A stretch of 46,708 bases of DNA from Methanomassiliicoccales archaeon RumEn M1 (GCA_001421185.1 LJKK01000056.1:1-46708), one strand, 5' to 3'. Positions 1 through 8,039 are shown, counted from the stretch's first letter. Numbers and translations: made by a program. Notes: generated from the sequence alone by a model not told the origin.

Positions 1-1027
1 CCCGCCCCGCCCTCCCCAGCTCCCGCCGTAGCCGGGGGTCGCGCAGCTCCTCGAGCGCGTTGCGGAAGTTCTCCTCGCTCCACTCGATCACCAGGCCGCA
101 GCCTTCCCGACCGACCAGGTCCCCGCTGGTGGTCCGTCCGGTGGTGAGGACCGGCACGCCCACGGCCATGGCCTCGTAGATCTTGGTGGGCGAGTTGCCC
201 ACGTAGTTCTGGTTGGCAGGGTCCAGCAGGCAGATGACCACGTCGCTGGACGCCATCTTCCGGAGCATCTCGCGGTGCTGCAGGAAGCCCAGGAAGCGGA
301 CCTGCTGGTCGGTGCGCTTCCGGACGTCCTCCTCCAGGCGGCCCCATCCGGCCAGCTCGTACGTGCAGCCGTCGAGGCCCCGGATGGCGTCGATGGACTC
401 CAGTATGTACCTCATCGGCTCCAGGGTGCCGACGTACAGGAGCCTCAGATCCCTCCCTTCCGGCCGCGGCTCCGGCAGGTCGTCCGGTATGTTGATGCAG
501 TTCTCGACCAGCACCACGCCGTTCCGGGCGTTGGGCCTCATATGGGCGGCGTGCACCTCGCTGACGGTGATGACCAGGTCCGCCCTTCTGGTCAGTACGC
601 CTTCCAGCCACAGCACCAGGCGCGGAACGAAGGGGGGAGCGTCGATCGAGATCATCTGAGCGTAGTTCTCGTGAGCGTCGAACACCAGGGGTATGCGCTT
701 CATCCAGGATATCAGGAAGCCGAGCGGAAGGGTGTCGAAGTCATGGCTGTGGACGATGTCGTCGTCCCGCCGCAGCGCGGCCATCAGGCCGCGGACGAAG
801 AAGAGCGGGTAGTTCAGGAGGAACGACGGCATGGATGCGACCCGGCCGGTCCGGAGGCGGACGATGTGGGCCCCCCGGTGCTCCTCCCTGTCCGGAAAGG
901 AGCGCTCGCGGTCCCATGCCAGCACCGTGACGTCATGGCCGTCCTGGACCAGCGCCTCGGCCTCCTTGGCCACGCGCGGATCGGGACGGAAGCCGTTGGT
1001 GACGAGCATCAGGACGCTCGCGCCCAT
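1..1027 (-). CDS. Family 4 glycosyltransferase (3' end outside window)
   Basis: Retaining GT-B glycosyltransferase, expected to transfer a sugar from a nucleotide donor to a surface-glycan or lipid-linked acceptor on the cytoplasmic side of the membrane. The N-terminus (MGASVLMLVTNGFRPDPRV) is the usual GT4 start, with SHDFD and FDAHE following at about residues 103 and 124. Near the window edge PTKIYEAMAVGVPVLTT is the conserved donor-binding segment of the GT1/GT4 C-terminal domain. The frame stays open to the first base, so only the extreme C-terminus is missing (342 codons visible). The ATG lies one base after the oxidoreductase stop, so it is the last visible gene of the amino-sugar operon. 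Donor and acceptor cannot be told. Confidence 0.85.
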   Translation of the reverse strand, partial: MGASVLMLVTNGFRPDPRVAKEAEALVQDGHDVTVLAWDRERSFPDREEHRGAHIVRLRTGRVASMPSFLLNYPLFFVRGLMAALRRDDDIVHSHDFDTLPLGFLISWMKRIPLVFDAHENYAQMISIDAPPFVPRLVLWLEGVLTRRADLVITVSEVHAAHMRPNARNGVVLVENCINIPDDLPEPRPEGRDLRLLYVGTLEPMRYILESIDAIRGLDGCTYELAGWGRLEEDVRKRTDQQVRFLGFLQHREMLRKMASSDVVICLLDPANQNYVGNSPTKIYEAMAVGVPVLTTGRTTSGDLVGREGCGLVIEWSEENFRNALEELRDPRLRRELGRAGR

Positions 1028-1028
1028 G

Positions 1029-1988
1029 TCACTGCTCCTGGGGCACCTCTACGCGGCATCCCTCGGCCAGGGAGCGCTTGGCCCCCTCGATCATCTCCAT
1101 GGTGCGCACGCCGATGGAGCCGGAGTTCCTCGTCTCCGTAAGGGGGTCCCCGATCGACTGCAGGAAGTGCACCAGCTCCGTCTGGATGGTGTTGTTGCGC
1201 TCCACCCCCAGCCGGTACGTGTAACCGGACTCGTACACCGTGACCTCCTGCGTGACCGCATCGATGAGCGCGGAGCGGTTCTCCCCCACGATCTCCACCT
1301 GGCGCACCTTCCTGGGGGTCAGCCAGGACAGCGTCGCGTGCGCCATGGTGCCGTTGGGCATCTCGGAGCAGATGAACGCCGTCTCCTCCATGGTCTCCCG
1401 CCGATAGGCCGCCCCGGTGCACGCTATCTTGCATGGCCAGGCATCGAAGATGAAGTTGGCGATGTCGAAGGTGTGAGGGGCCAGATCGACGATGACGTCG
1501 CGGTCCGGGTAGGGAGGCTCCAGGTTCATCCACATCAGGTTCATGAAGAAGGTCCGCCCGAAGAAGTTGGAGCGGGCCAGCCTTCGCACCTCGTTCATGG
1601 CGTTGTTGAAGCGATAGATGTGGCCGACCGACAGCGTCAGGTTCATCTCCTCGGCCAGGTCCACCAGCTCCCTCCCCTCGCGAGAGCTGAGGGCGATCGG
1701 CTTCTCCACCAGGACATGCTTGCCCGCCTCCAGGGCGTCCTTGGTGGCCTGATAGTGCAGGGAGTTGGGCAGGGCGACGTTCACCGCCGTTATCGATGGG
1801 TCCTCGAGTACCTCGCGGTAGTCGTGGAACAGGCCCGTTACCCCGTACCGGTCCCGGCAGAACTCCAGGTTCTTATCCAGCTGGTCCGATACCGCCCTTA
1901 CGTTCACTCCGGGGATGTTGTTGTACTCGTCCACGATCTTCTTTCCCCAGTAGCCCACGCCGAGAACGGCGACGTTGAAATGCCTCAT
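1029..1988 (-). CDS. wlbA: Gfo/Idh/MocA oxidoreductase, WlbA/WbpB-like UDP-amino-uronate 3-dehydrogenase
   Basis: NAD-dependent sugar dehydrogenase of 319 aa. A Rossmann motif GVGYWG is at residues 10-15, and the family EKP motif (VEKPIAL, catalytic Lys96) is followed by GHIYRFN, as in WlbA-type UDP-GlcNAcA 3-dehydrogenases. The ATG overlaps the aminotransferase stop (ATGA); an in-frame start 12 codons upstream would run into that gene and adds nothing conserved. It is grouped with a DegT aminotransferase and a WlbB-like acetyltransferase, the three steps that turn UDP-GlcNAcA into UDP-GlcNAc(3NAc)A. The fold is certain; the exact substrate is inferred from the neighbours. Confidence 0.85.
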   Translation of the reverse strand: MRHFNVAVLGVGYWGKKIVDEYNNIPGVNVRAVSDQLDKNLEFCRDRYGVTGLFHDYREVLEDPSITAVNVALPNSLHYQATKDALEAGKHVLVEKPIALSSREGRELVDLAEEMNLTLSVGHIYRFNNAMNEVRRLARSNFFGRTFFMNLMWMNLEPPYPDRDVIVDLAPHTFDIANFIFDAWPCKIACTGAAYRRETMEETAFICSEMPNGTMAHATLSWLTPRKVRQVEIVGENRSALIDAVTQEVTVYESGYTYRLGVERNNTIQTELVHFLQSIGDPLTETRNSGSIGVRTMEMIEGAKRSLAEGCRVEVPQEQ

Positions 1989-3073
1989 CCCTTTCCTCCA
2001 TAATGCTCGATCACTAGCCGGCACACCTCGTCCACCTGCTCATCCTCCATTTCCGGGAACAGAGGAAGCGACAGCACGGTGTCGGCCATTCGCTCGCTGG
2101 CGGGATAACTGCCCCGGGCGAAGCCATAGGCGTCGCGGTACGCCGGCTGCAGGTGGATCGGTATCGGATAGTGGACGGCGGTCTCCACGCCATTGTCCGA
2201 CAGGTGTCTGGCCAAAGAGTCGCGGTCGTCACATCTGATCACGAACAGATGGAACACCGGCACCACATCCCTGGTGCCGAGCGGCGGCAGCTTGACCTCC
2301 ATGACGTCCTTGAGCCGCTCGGAGTAGCGCCTAGCCAGCGCCCTTCTCCGCTCGTTCCATTCATCGAGATGCCGCAGCTGCACGCGTCCGAAGGCGGCGT
2401 TGGCGGTGTTCAATCTCGACGTGAAGCCGAACACATCGTGCTCATAGCGAGACACTCGACCGCAGTCGCGCAGCTTGCGAAGGTCGTCGGCGAGACGCTC
2501 GTCGTTGGTCGTGACCATTCCGCCGTCGCCGCCGACGGTCATGTTCTTGGTGGTGTAGAAGGAGAAGCAACCGGCATCGCCGAGCGAACCGCACTTCCTT
2601 CCCTTGTACGAAGCGCCGTGCGCCTGGCAGGCGTCCTCGATGATCTTGACGTTCGGCGCCGCCTCGGCGATCTCGTCCATGCGGGCCGGGTTGCCGTACA
2701 GATGCACGGGCAGCACGGCGGATGTCTCCCTGCCCGGCCGTATCTCGGACGGGTCGATGTTCCCGTCCGCCAGAACATCGGCGAAGATGGGAGTGGCGCC
2801 GGCGTGGACGATCGAGGTGGCGGTGGCCACGAACGAGAACGGCGTGGTGATCACCTCTCGGGCCCTGACGTTCATTGCCAGCATGGTCAATGTCAGCGCG
2901 TCGGTGCCCGACGACACCGATACCGCATGCTCGGTGCCGACGTAACGGGCGAACTCCTCCTCGAACTTGAAGACGCTCTCTCCCAGGACCAGACGCTCGT
3001 CGCGCACGGCCTGGGCCATGGCCTGGACCATCTCCTCGGTGACGACCGGGCGCGCCAGCGGTATCCTGGCCAT
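1985..3073 (-). CDS. wlbC: DegT/DnrJ/EryC1 sugar aminotransferase, WlbC/WbpE-like
   Basis: PLP-dependent aminotransferase that would aminate the 3-keto sugar made by the neighbouring dehydrogenase. 362 aa, normal for the family. It shows SSGTDAL (about residue 54, phosphate binding), EDACQAHGA with the PLP-contacting Asp147, and FYTTKNMTVGGDGG with the Schiff-base Lys176. The C-terminal half has the HYPIPIHLQPAY segment of sugar aminotransferases. It starts one base after the acetyltransferase stop and overlaps the oxidoreductase by four bases, so the three genes form a tightly coupled operon. Acting on UDP-3-keto-GlcNAcA is an inference from this context. Confidence 0.9.
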   Translation of the reverse strand: MARIPLARPVVTEEMVQAMAQAVRDERLVLGESVFKFEEEFARYVGTEHAVSVSSGTDALTLTMLAMNVRAREVITTPFSFVATATSIVHAGATPIFADVLADGNIDPSEIRPGRETSAVLPVHLYGNPARMDEIAEAAPNVKIIEDACQAHGASYKGRKCGSLGDAGCFSFYTTKNMTVGGDGGMVTTNDERLADDLRKLRDCGRVSRYEHDVFGFTSRLNTANAAFGRVQLRHLDEWNERRRALARRYSERLKDVMEVKLPPLGTRDVVPVFHLFVIRCDDRDSLARHLSDNGVETAVHYPIPIHLQPAYRDAYGFARGSYPASERMADTVLSLPLFPEMEDEQVDEVCRLVIEHYGGKG

Positions 3074-3074
3074 C

Positions 3075-3527
3075 TCATGCCCTCCGGATCGGCCGCGCCG
3101 GGTTGCCCACCACGGTCGCCCCGGCCGGTACGTCCTTGGTGACCACTGAACCGGCCCCCACCATGGCGCCCTCGCCGATGGTGACGCCGCACACGATGAC
3201 CGACCCGGCGCCGATGGACGCCCCGTCCTTCACCACCGTCGGCGTGATGTTCCAGTCCCCCACCGCGCGCGGGTGGAGGTCATTGGTGAAGCACACGTGA
3301 GGTCCCACGAACACCTCGTTGCCGATGGTGACGCCCGACGGGATGAAGGCGAACGCCTCGATCTTGCACCGGTCGCCGATGACCACCCCCCTCTGGATCT
3401 CCACATAGGCAGCGATCTTGCAGTCCCTCCCGATCCTGCAGCCATACAGGTTGACGTAGTCCCTGACGACGGTGCCTTCGCCGATGTCGCAATCGACGAT
3501 GGAGTGGTAGGTGGCCAAGAGCTTCAT
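3075..3527 (-). CDS. wlbB: Left-handed beta-helix N-acetyltransferase, WlbB/WbpD-like
   Basis: Hexapeptide-repeat acetyltransferase of 150 aa, first gene of the minus-strand glycan operon. Repeats such as IGEGTV, IGDRCK and IGNEVF run from about residue 15 to 130, and the protein ends in the usual VVGNPARPIRR. The segment FVGPHVCFTNDLHPRA closely matches the TNDLYPRA signature of UDP-GlcNAc3NA N-acetyltransferases, which acetylate the 3-amino group with acetyl-CoA. A CTTATG element on the minus strand about 30 nt upstream is a possible TATA box and lies inside the first copy of the 36-bp repeat. Confidence 0.88.
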   Translation of the reverse strand: MKLLATYHSIVDCDIGEGTVVRDYVNLYGCRIGRDCKIAAYVEIQRGVVIGDRCKIEAFAFIPSGVTIGNEVFVGPHVCFTNDLHPRAVGDWNITPTVVKDGASIGAGSVIVCGVTIGEGAMVGAGSVVTKDVPAGATVVGNPARPIRRA

Positions 3528-3552
3528 TGCGGGCTATGAATCTGCTCTTTGG

Positions 3553-3662
3553 GCATAAGTGTTTGCTCGACCAGCCCCATGGGGGCGGCCCCCGGCTGGC
3601 TCATCGAGCAGTATCCAGCCATACATGCATAAGTGTTTGCTCGACCAGCCCCATGGGGGCGG
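3553..3662. repeat. Perfect 36-bp direct repeat, two copies, in divergent promoter region
   Basis: Positions 3553-3588 and 3627-3662 are identical over 36 bases and separated by 38 bases. Each unit begins GCATAAGTG and ends CCATGGGGGCGG. The first copy lies about 26 nt before the acetyltransferase start and carries its probable TATA element. The intervening DNA contains GGCTGG and TCGAGCA, inverted matches to CCAGCC and TGCTCGA inside the repeat, so the region can fold on itself. I saw no third copy in the window. It looks like a tandem duplication of a regulatory or promoter unit between divergent glycan operons. Confidence 0.85.
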
Positions 3663-3716
3663 AGCCGTCCACCGGGCCTCGAGGCCGGCAGGGCAGCGCC
3701 CATCGGACCTCGAACC

Positions 3717-3725
3717 TTATTTATT
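3717..3725 (+). promoter_or_regulatory. TATA box of the first GT2 gene
   Basis: TTATTTATT is centred 27 nt before the ATG at 3748, the spacing expected if transcription starts at or next to the start codon. No Shine-Dalgarno sequence precedes the ATG, which agrees with a leaderless transcript. This decided the start over longer in-frame readings through the repeat. Confidence 0.7.
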
Positions 3726-3747
3726 GAGCCGCCCCATACCTTGCCAG

Positions 3748-4554
3748 ATGCTCATCAGCGTGGTCCTGAACGTCAAGAACGAGGAGAGGTACATCGCCGA
3801 CCTGCTGGACTCCGTGGTCATTCAGGAGGGGCCCATAGAGGTCATCGTGGTGGACGCTGGCTCCGAGGACCGCACCCGGGAGATCGTCCAGGGGTACGTC
3901 GACCGGTACCCGTTCGTCCGGCTGTACGTCAAACCCGGGCGCAGGGGGGAGAGCACCAACTACGGCATATCGAAGTCCACCGGGGAGATCGTGGCCTTCA
4001 CCGGCGGCGACGACCTGGCCAACCCCAATTGGCTGAAGGAGATGAGGAAGAGCTTCAGGGCCGGGGCGGACATCGTGGCCGGCCGCTCCATCATGATCGG
4101 CCTGAAGGCATGGGAGGACCTGGACCGGGTGGAGCTGCAGCACAAGGGCTTCGATGTCTCGTATCCGTCGGCCAACGAGGCGTTCCGTCGCGAGGTCATC
4201 GACAAGGTGGGGGGGTTCGACAACTGGTTCATCACCGCCGAGGACATCGACCTCAACTACCGCGCCGTGGACGCTGGATACCGGATAGTGTACAATCCCG
4301 ATGCCATCGTGTACCGGAGGACCAAGTCCACCGTGTACGGCTTCTACAAGCAGGCGTTCTGGAACGGGGCGGGGAGGAAGCAGCTGACCATGAAGCATGG
4401 GAACCTGTGGGGGAAGTACGACCCCATCAAGATGTTCCGGCAGAAGATGAGCTTCTGGGCCCTCACCCGCCTGGTGGTGGCGCTCCTTGGCTACGTGGGG
4501 TTCAAGCTCGCCAAGGACCAGGGCAGGGAGAGGCGGAAGATCTCGGCCAACTAG
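3748..4554 (+). CDS. Family 2 glycosyltransferase with C-terminal membrane helix
   Basis: Inverting GT-A glycosyltransferase of 268 aa. N-terminal SVVLNVKNEERYIADLL is typical of GT2. VVDAGSEDRT (Asp36) binds the nucleotide, GGDD at 86-89 is the metal-binding DxD equivalent, and TAEDIDLNYR (Glu165-Asp166) supplies the catalytic base. A hydrophobic helix at about 243-260 (ALTRLVVALLGYVGF) probably anchors it to the cytoplasmic membrane. It diverges from the amino-sugar operon and is followed by a second GT2 gene, so it likely adds a sugar to the same glycan. The start is set by the TATA box spacing. Confidence 0.9.
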   Translation: MLISVVLNVKNEERYIADLLDSVVIQEGPIEVIVVDAGSEDRTREIVQGYVDRYPFVRLYVKPGRRGESTNYGISKSTGEIVAFTGGDDLANPNWLKEMRKSFRAGADIVAGRSIMIGLKAWEDLDRVELQHKGFDVSYPSANEAFRREVIDKVGGFDNWFITAEDIDLNYRAVDAGYRIVYNPDAIVYRRTKSTVYGFYKQAFWNGAGRKQLTMKHGNLWGKYDPIKMFRQKMSFWALTRLVVALLGYVGFKLAKDQGRERRKISAN

Positions 4555-4608
4555 CCAGGGGCGGGGCAACATCTTAATTAACCTAGGCTGGTTTTAGGAG
4601 CGGTCCTT

Positions 4609-5304
4609 TTGAAGCTGAGCGTTGTCATCCCCACCCTCAACGAGGAGGAGTGCATCGGCCAGGTGATGGACGAGCTGTCGGCCGCCCTCGACGGCAAGGT
4701 GGAGTACGAGGTCGTGGTGGTCGACGGGATGTCCCGCGACCGGACGAGGGAGATCGCCAGGGCCAAGGGCGCGGTGGTCGTAGAGGAGCCCCGCCGCGGG
4801 TATGGACGCGCCTACAAGACCGGCTTCGCCTCGGCCAGGGGAGAGATCATCGCCACCATGGACGGCGACTGCACCTACCCCACGGAGAGCATAATCCCGT
4901 TGATGGAGATGCTGGACGAGGAGGACCTGGAGTTCATCACCACCGACCGCTTCGGCCACATGGAGGAGGGGGCCATGAGCACCATGCACAAGATAGGCAA
5001 CCTGGCGCTGTCGTTCACCACCCGCCTGCTGTTCGGACGGATCATCAGGGACTCGCAGAGCGGGATGTGGGTCTTCCGCCGCCAGGCGCTGTCCAAGATC
5101 AGGGTGGAGGACGACGGCATGCCCTTCTCCGAGGAGATCAAGATCGAAGCGTTCCGCAAGCTCCGCTCCAAGGAGGTCATGATACGCTACCGCCGCCGGG
5201 TGGGCGAGGTCAAGCTGTCCTCCTGGAAGGACGGCTGGAAGAACTTCAGGTTCCTGTGGAGGAAGCGCTTCCGCGGTCCTCGAGATAAGTCCTTGCGATC
5301 CTGA
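4609..5304 (+). CDS. Family 2 glycosyltransferase, dolichyl-phosphate sugar synthase-like
   Basis: GT-A enzyme of 231 aa resembling the catalytic domain of dolichyl-phosphate mannose/glucose synthases. It has VVIPTLNEEE at the N-terminus, VVVDGMSRDRT, and the DGD metal motif at 85-87 (ATMDGDCTYP). IRDSQSGMWVFRR at about 145 is the acceptor-side motif of the DPM family. There is no membrane domain. The start is a TTG preceded by GGAG (4597-4600) at 8 nt, with TTAATTAA further upstream. Its 3' end overlaps the convergent uracil-DNA glycosylase gene by 59 bases. It probably charges a polyprenyl phosphate for the glycan cluster; the sugar is unknown. Confidence 0.87.
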   Translation: MKLSVVIPTLNEEECIGQVMDELSAALDGKVEYEVVVVDGMSRDRTREIARAKGAVVVEEPRRGYGRAYKTGFASARGEIIATMDGDCTYPTESIIPLMEMLDEEDLEFITTDRFGHMEEGAMSTMHKIGNLALSFTTRLLFGRIIRDSQSGMWVFRRQALSKIRVEDDGMPFSEEIKIEAFRKLRSKEVMIRYRRRVGEVKLSSWKDGWKNFRFLWRKRFRGPRDKSLRS

Positions 5305-5806
5305 TCGTCTCCCGCAGGGCGTCCTTGACCCGGGTGTTGTAGAACGACGCCGCTGGATGGTACGTCACCACCATGTCGATCTCGTTCCCTCGGATGGTGA
5401 CCTTGATGACCCTGTTCAGCTCCTCCGACAGCCTCACCTCTCGGCGTAGCAGGTCCCGGGCGGCCGTACGCCCCAAGGCAACGATCAGGCGGCGGCCCTG
5501 GAGCTCCTCCTCGAGGTGGGGCAGGCAGGCCGCCATCTCCTCCTTGGTCGGGACCCGGTTCCCGGGCGGCCGGCACTTCACGGTGTTGGTGATGTATATG
5601 GACGGGCGGGGGACGCCTTCCTCCTCGAGAAGCTTGTCCAGCACCTTGCCGGAGCGGCCCTGGAACGGCCGGCCGGTCTCGTCCTCCTTCTGGCCCGGGG
5701 CCTCTCCCACGAAGGCCACGGGTGAATCGGGATCCCCGTCGGGGCACACCACGTTCTGGCGGCCCTGGCACAGGCCGCAGGCGATGCAGTCGCGGGGGGC
5801 GCTCAC
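5246..5806 (-). CDS. udg: Type-4 uracil-DNA glycosylase
   Basis: Removes uracil (deaminated cytosine) from DNA; the thermostable 4Fe-4S family 4 enzyme. With the GTG start it is 186 aa. CIACGLC near the N-terminus and the pair in KCRPPGNRVPTKEEMAAC supply cluster cysteines. GEAPGQKEDETGRPFQG is family motif 1 and TYHPAASFYN the C-terminal motif with the catalytic-loop HPAA. The GTG overlaps the pyrE stop as GTGA; a longer in-frame reading would extend low-complexity Gly/Pro sequence into pyrE. Its 3' end runs 59 bases into the convergent glycosyltransferase gene. Confidence 0.92.
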   Translation of the reverse strand: MSAPRDCIACGLCQGRQNVVCPDGDPDSPVAFVGEAPGQKEDETGRPFQGRSGKVLDKLLEEEGVPRPSIYITNTVKCRPPGNRVPTKEEMAACLPHLEEELQGRRLIVALGRTAARDLLRREVRLSEELNRVIKVTIRGNEIDMVVTYHPAASFYNTRVKDALRETIRIARTYLEDRGSASSTGT

Positions 5807-6330
5807 TTGAGCAGCTCCTCGGCCGTGACCAGGGAGCGGAGGCCCACCCCCAGGTCGGCCAGACGCTGCTCCCCGCCCTCCTGGCGGTTGACCACGCACA
5901 GAGTCATGGACACCTCCCCGCCAGCCGCCCGGACGGTGGATATGGCCTCGGCGACCGAGCCGGCGGAGGTGATGACGTCCTCCACCATCAGCACCCTCTC
6001 GCCCTCGAGCATCGTTCCCTCGATCAGCTTCCCGGTGCCATGGTCCTTCTTCTCCTTGCGCACCATGATGTACGGCACCTTGGTGCGCAGGGACAGCGCC
6101 ACGGCCAGCGGTATGGAGCCGAGCACCACGCCGGCGATGCGGTCGAACTTCATCCCCTCCATGTGCACCAGGCGGGCCATCTCGTCGGCCACCGCCTCAA
6201 GGACGTAGGGGTCCGTGCTCGCCTTCTTTATGTCGATGTAATAGGGGCTCTTCTTGCCTGACGCCAGGGTGAAATCGCCGTACGCCAGCGCCCCGCAGTC
6301 GATCAACGCGTTCTTGATCCTTGCAACCAT
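5803..6330 (-). CDS. pyrE: Orotate phosphoribosyltransferase
   Basis: Joins orotate and PRPP to give OMP, the fifth step of pyrimidine synthesis. 175 aa, the usual archaeal length. The PRPP-binding motif VLMVEDVITSAGS is at about 113-125, and the flexible catalytic loop is VRKEKKDHGTGKLIEG at about 90-105. TLASGKKSPYYIDIK near the N-terminus is conserved in the family. It begins two bases before the carS stop codon and overlaps the glycosylase gene by four bases, so carS-pyrE-udg is one transcript. Confidence 0.95.
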   Translation of the reverse strand: MVARIKNALIDCGALAYGDFTLASGKKSPYYIDIKKASTDPYVLEAVADEMARLVHMEGMKFDRIAGVVLGSIPLAVALSLRTKVPYIMVRKEKKDHGTGKLIEGTMLEGERVLMVEDVITSAGSVAEAISTVRAAGGEVSMTLCVVNRQEGGEQRLADLGVGLRSLVTAEELLK

Positions 6331-6331
6331 C

Positions 6332-6895
6332 TTACCACGGCTCCTTCTTGGTGCCCATCTTGTATCCGATTATATTGACCGAGCGGTGCAGCAGCGGGAC
6401 GAAGACCAGCAATGTCACCAGTCCGGCTATGGCATTCCCCTCGACGTACGTGGACATCACCCACGAGGGGTACGCCAGAAGGGTCAGCAGGAACGCTCCC
6501 GCCACGAAGTCGTACTGGTCCAGCCCGGGGGCCTTCTGACCGCGCGCCATTCCCAGACGGCGCTTGATGAACGCCCCCGTCATGTCGCCCAGTAGGGAGC
6601 CGAGGGCCAGACAGACCACCACTCCCACGCTGTCGGGGAACTGTCCGTAGCCGAAGCCGTCCTCCGAGCCGACCAGATAGGCTATGGCCAGCATCAGCAG
6701 GCCGACCAGTATTCCGAAGCCGACGCCGCCGAACAGCCCCCGCCAGGTCTTTCCGTCGCCCAGCAGCCTCTTGCCCCGCCAGGCGCGGTTGAAGTCCACC
6801 GGCGTACCGCCCCCGAAGAGCGCCGCGGCGGAGTTGGGCACCAGCGCGGGGATGAACAGCACCAGCCCCATGATGGCAGCAGTCAGGATGTCCAT
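6332..6895 (-). CDS. carS: CDP-archaeol synthase
   Basis: Integral membrane enzyme that makes CDP-archaeol from CTP and unsaturated archaetidic acid, the branch point to archaeal phospholipids. The diagnostic segment PNSAAALFGGGTPVD is followed by FNRAWRGKRLLGDGKTWRG, and KRRLGMARGQKAPGLDQYDF lies in the second half, as in CarS (DUF46). About five hydrophobic helices are visible. I chose the ATG giving 187 aa, because a TATA-like AAGAATAATCTA lies about 29 nt upstream. A GTG 14 codons upstream is possible but overlaps that element. First gene of carS-pyrE-udg, divergent from a cupin gene. Confidence 0.9.
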   Translation of the reverse strand: MDILTAAIMGLVLFIPALVPNSAAALFGGGTPVDFNRAWRGKRLLGDGKTWRGLFGGVGFGILVGLLMLAIAYLVGSEDGFGYGQFPDSVGVVVCLALGSLLGDMTGAFIKRRLGMARGQKAPGLDQYDFVAGAFLLTLLAYPSWVMSTYVEGNAIAGLVTLLVFVPLLHRSVNIIGYKMGTKKEPW

Positions 6896-6981
6896 GGGAG
6901 AGGCCAATCTTCTAACCACTAGATTATTCTTGGCCACGGCACATCGGCATCATTATGTCCTCTCCGGGGGCTTCACGATGC

Positions 6982-7320
6982 ATGAAGATCACCAAGGTGG
7001 CGGAGGCACCGACGCGCCCCAACCCCCATGGCGTGGAGTCCAAGACCATCTACGACCATGACCACGGTCAGATCACCCACCTGACCATACAGCCCGGGCA
7101 GGCGCTGAAGAAGCACATCACCCCGGTCGACGTGGCGTTCTACGTAGTGGAGGGCGAGTGCGAGGTGGAGATCGGCGAGGAGGTCGAGAGGGTCGGCCCG
7201 GACACCCTGGTGGAGAGCCCGGCCGAGGTCCCTCATGCCCTGAGGAACCTTGGCGCCTCGACGCTGCGGGTGCTGGTGATGAAGCTCCCCAAGCCCACCA
7301 GGAAGAGCGTCCTCCTGTAA
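6982..7320 (+). CDS. Small single-domain cupin protein
   Basis: 112-aa beta-barrel protein of the cupin superfamily. The first cupin motif is degenerate: LTIQPGQALKKHITPVDVAFYVVEGE has one clear His, and the Glu ligand sits in VVEGECEVEIGEE. The second motif is ESPAEVPHALRNLG with its His. Such proteins bind a metal or a small sugar-like ligand; the function here is unknown. ATCATTATG about 29 nt upstream of this ATG is the likely TATA box, which favours it over an upstream start. Divergent from carS and convergent with the transporter gene. Confidence 0.8.
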   Translation: MKITKVAEAPTRPNPHGVESKTIYDHDHGQITHLTIQPGQALKKHITPVDVAFYVVEGECEVEIGEEVERVGPDTLVESPAEVPHALRNLGASTLRVLVMKLPKPTRKSVLL

Positions 7321-7362
7321 CGCAGGCCGCTCCTGGCCTTGAGCATAGAAAGTATTGCGCAA

Positions 7363-7392
7363 GAGCGGGCGCCGCCACAGGCGCGCCCGCTC
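7363..7392. terminator. Hairpin between convergent genes
   Basis: GAGCGGGCGC (7363-7372) and GCGCCCGCTC (7383-7392) form a perfect 10-bp GC-rich stem with a 10-nt loop. It sits between the 3' ends of the cupin (+) and transporter (-) genes, so it could end or stabilise both transcripts. No long T run follows on either side. Confidence 0.5.
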
Positions 7393-7412
7393 CACGCCGG
7401 AAAGGGGTGGGC

Positions 7413-8039
7413 TCACTCCGCCGCGGCGGGAACGCCCTTGCTCTTGGCGGCCACGGGCCACAGGGGCAGCACCGCGCGGCCGTAGGCCTCGTTCAGCACC
7501 TCGGCCATGGCAACGTAGATGGCGCTGGCGCCGCACACGATCCCCAGATAGCCGGACGCCACGGTCATCGCCGCGATGCCGGTCGCGTCAGCCACGGCCA
7601 GCCCGAAGAACAGCATGGCCAGGGTGAGGAACACGAACTGCAGACCGCGGTTGGTCCGGAGGGTGCCCACGAACATGTAGGCGGTGAAGACGCCCCACAG
7701 GGCCAGGTAGAACGCCATGGTCTGCTTGCTCTCCACCTCCCACAGCCCCAGGGCGGGGAGGAGCCATATGGTCACCAGGGAGAGCCAGAAGAAGCCGTAG
7801 GAAGTGAAGGCGGTGGTTCCGAAGGTGTTCCCCTTCTTCCATTCCATCAGGCCGGCCAGGACCTGGGCCAGGCCTCCATAGAAGATGCCCATGGCCAAGA
7901 TGGCGCCGCCCAAGGCGATTATGCCGGCGTTGTGCAGGTTGAGCAGTATGGTGGTCATCCCGAAGCCCATCAGGCCGAGGGGCGCGGGATTGGCAGTACG
8001 ATCGATCATCACGGTCCGAGAGACTGGGTGGTCGGTCAT
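7413..8039 (-). CDS. GPR1/FUN34/YaaH (AceTr) family acetate/succinate transporter
   Basis: Six-helix membrane protein of 208 aa. The family signature NPAPLGL is at residues 17-23, followed by [16 protein letters not shown]. The later segment [17 protein letters not shown] is also typical of the family. Members move acetate or succinate with protons. An acetyl-CoA synthetase is encoded in this window, so uptake and activation of acetate is plausible, though the genes are far apart. A TATA-like ATTTAAT sits about 33 nt upstream of the ATG, giving a leader of a few bases. A longer in-frame reading upstream encodes no membrane-protein sequence and crosses into the helicase gene. Confidence 0.9.
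   Translation of the reverse strand: MTDHPVSRTVMIDRTANPAPLGLMGFGMTTILLNLHNAGIIALGGAILAMGIFYGGLAQVLAGLMEWKKGNTFGTTAFTSYGFFWLSLVTIWLLPALGLWEVESKQTMAFYLALWGVFTAYMFVGTLRTNRGLQFVFLTLAMLFFGLAVADATGIAAMTVASGYLGIVCGASAIYVAMAEVLNEAYGRAVLPLWPVAAKSKGVPAAAE

Noticed and set aside
3553-3662. Minimal CRISPR array (36-bp repeat, 38-bp spacer)
   Set aside because: Only two copies, the spacer contains inverted matches to the repeat, a promoter element lies inside it and no cas genes are present. A duplicated regulatory unit fits better.
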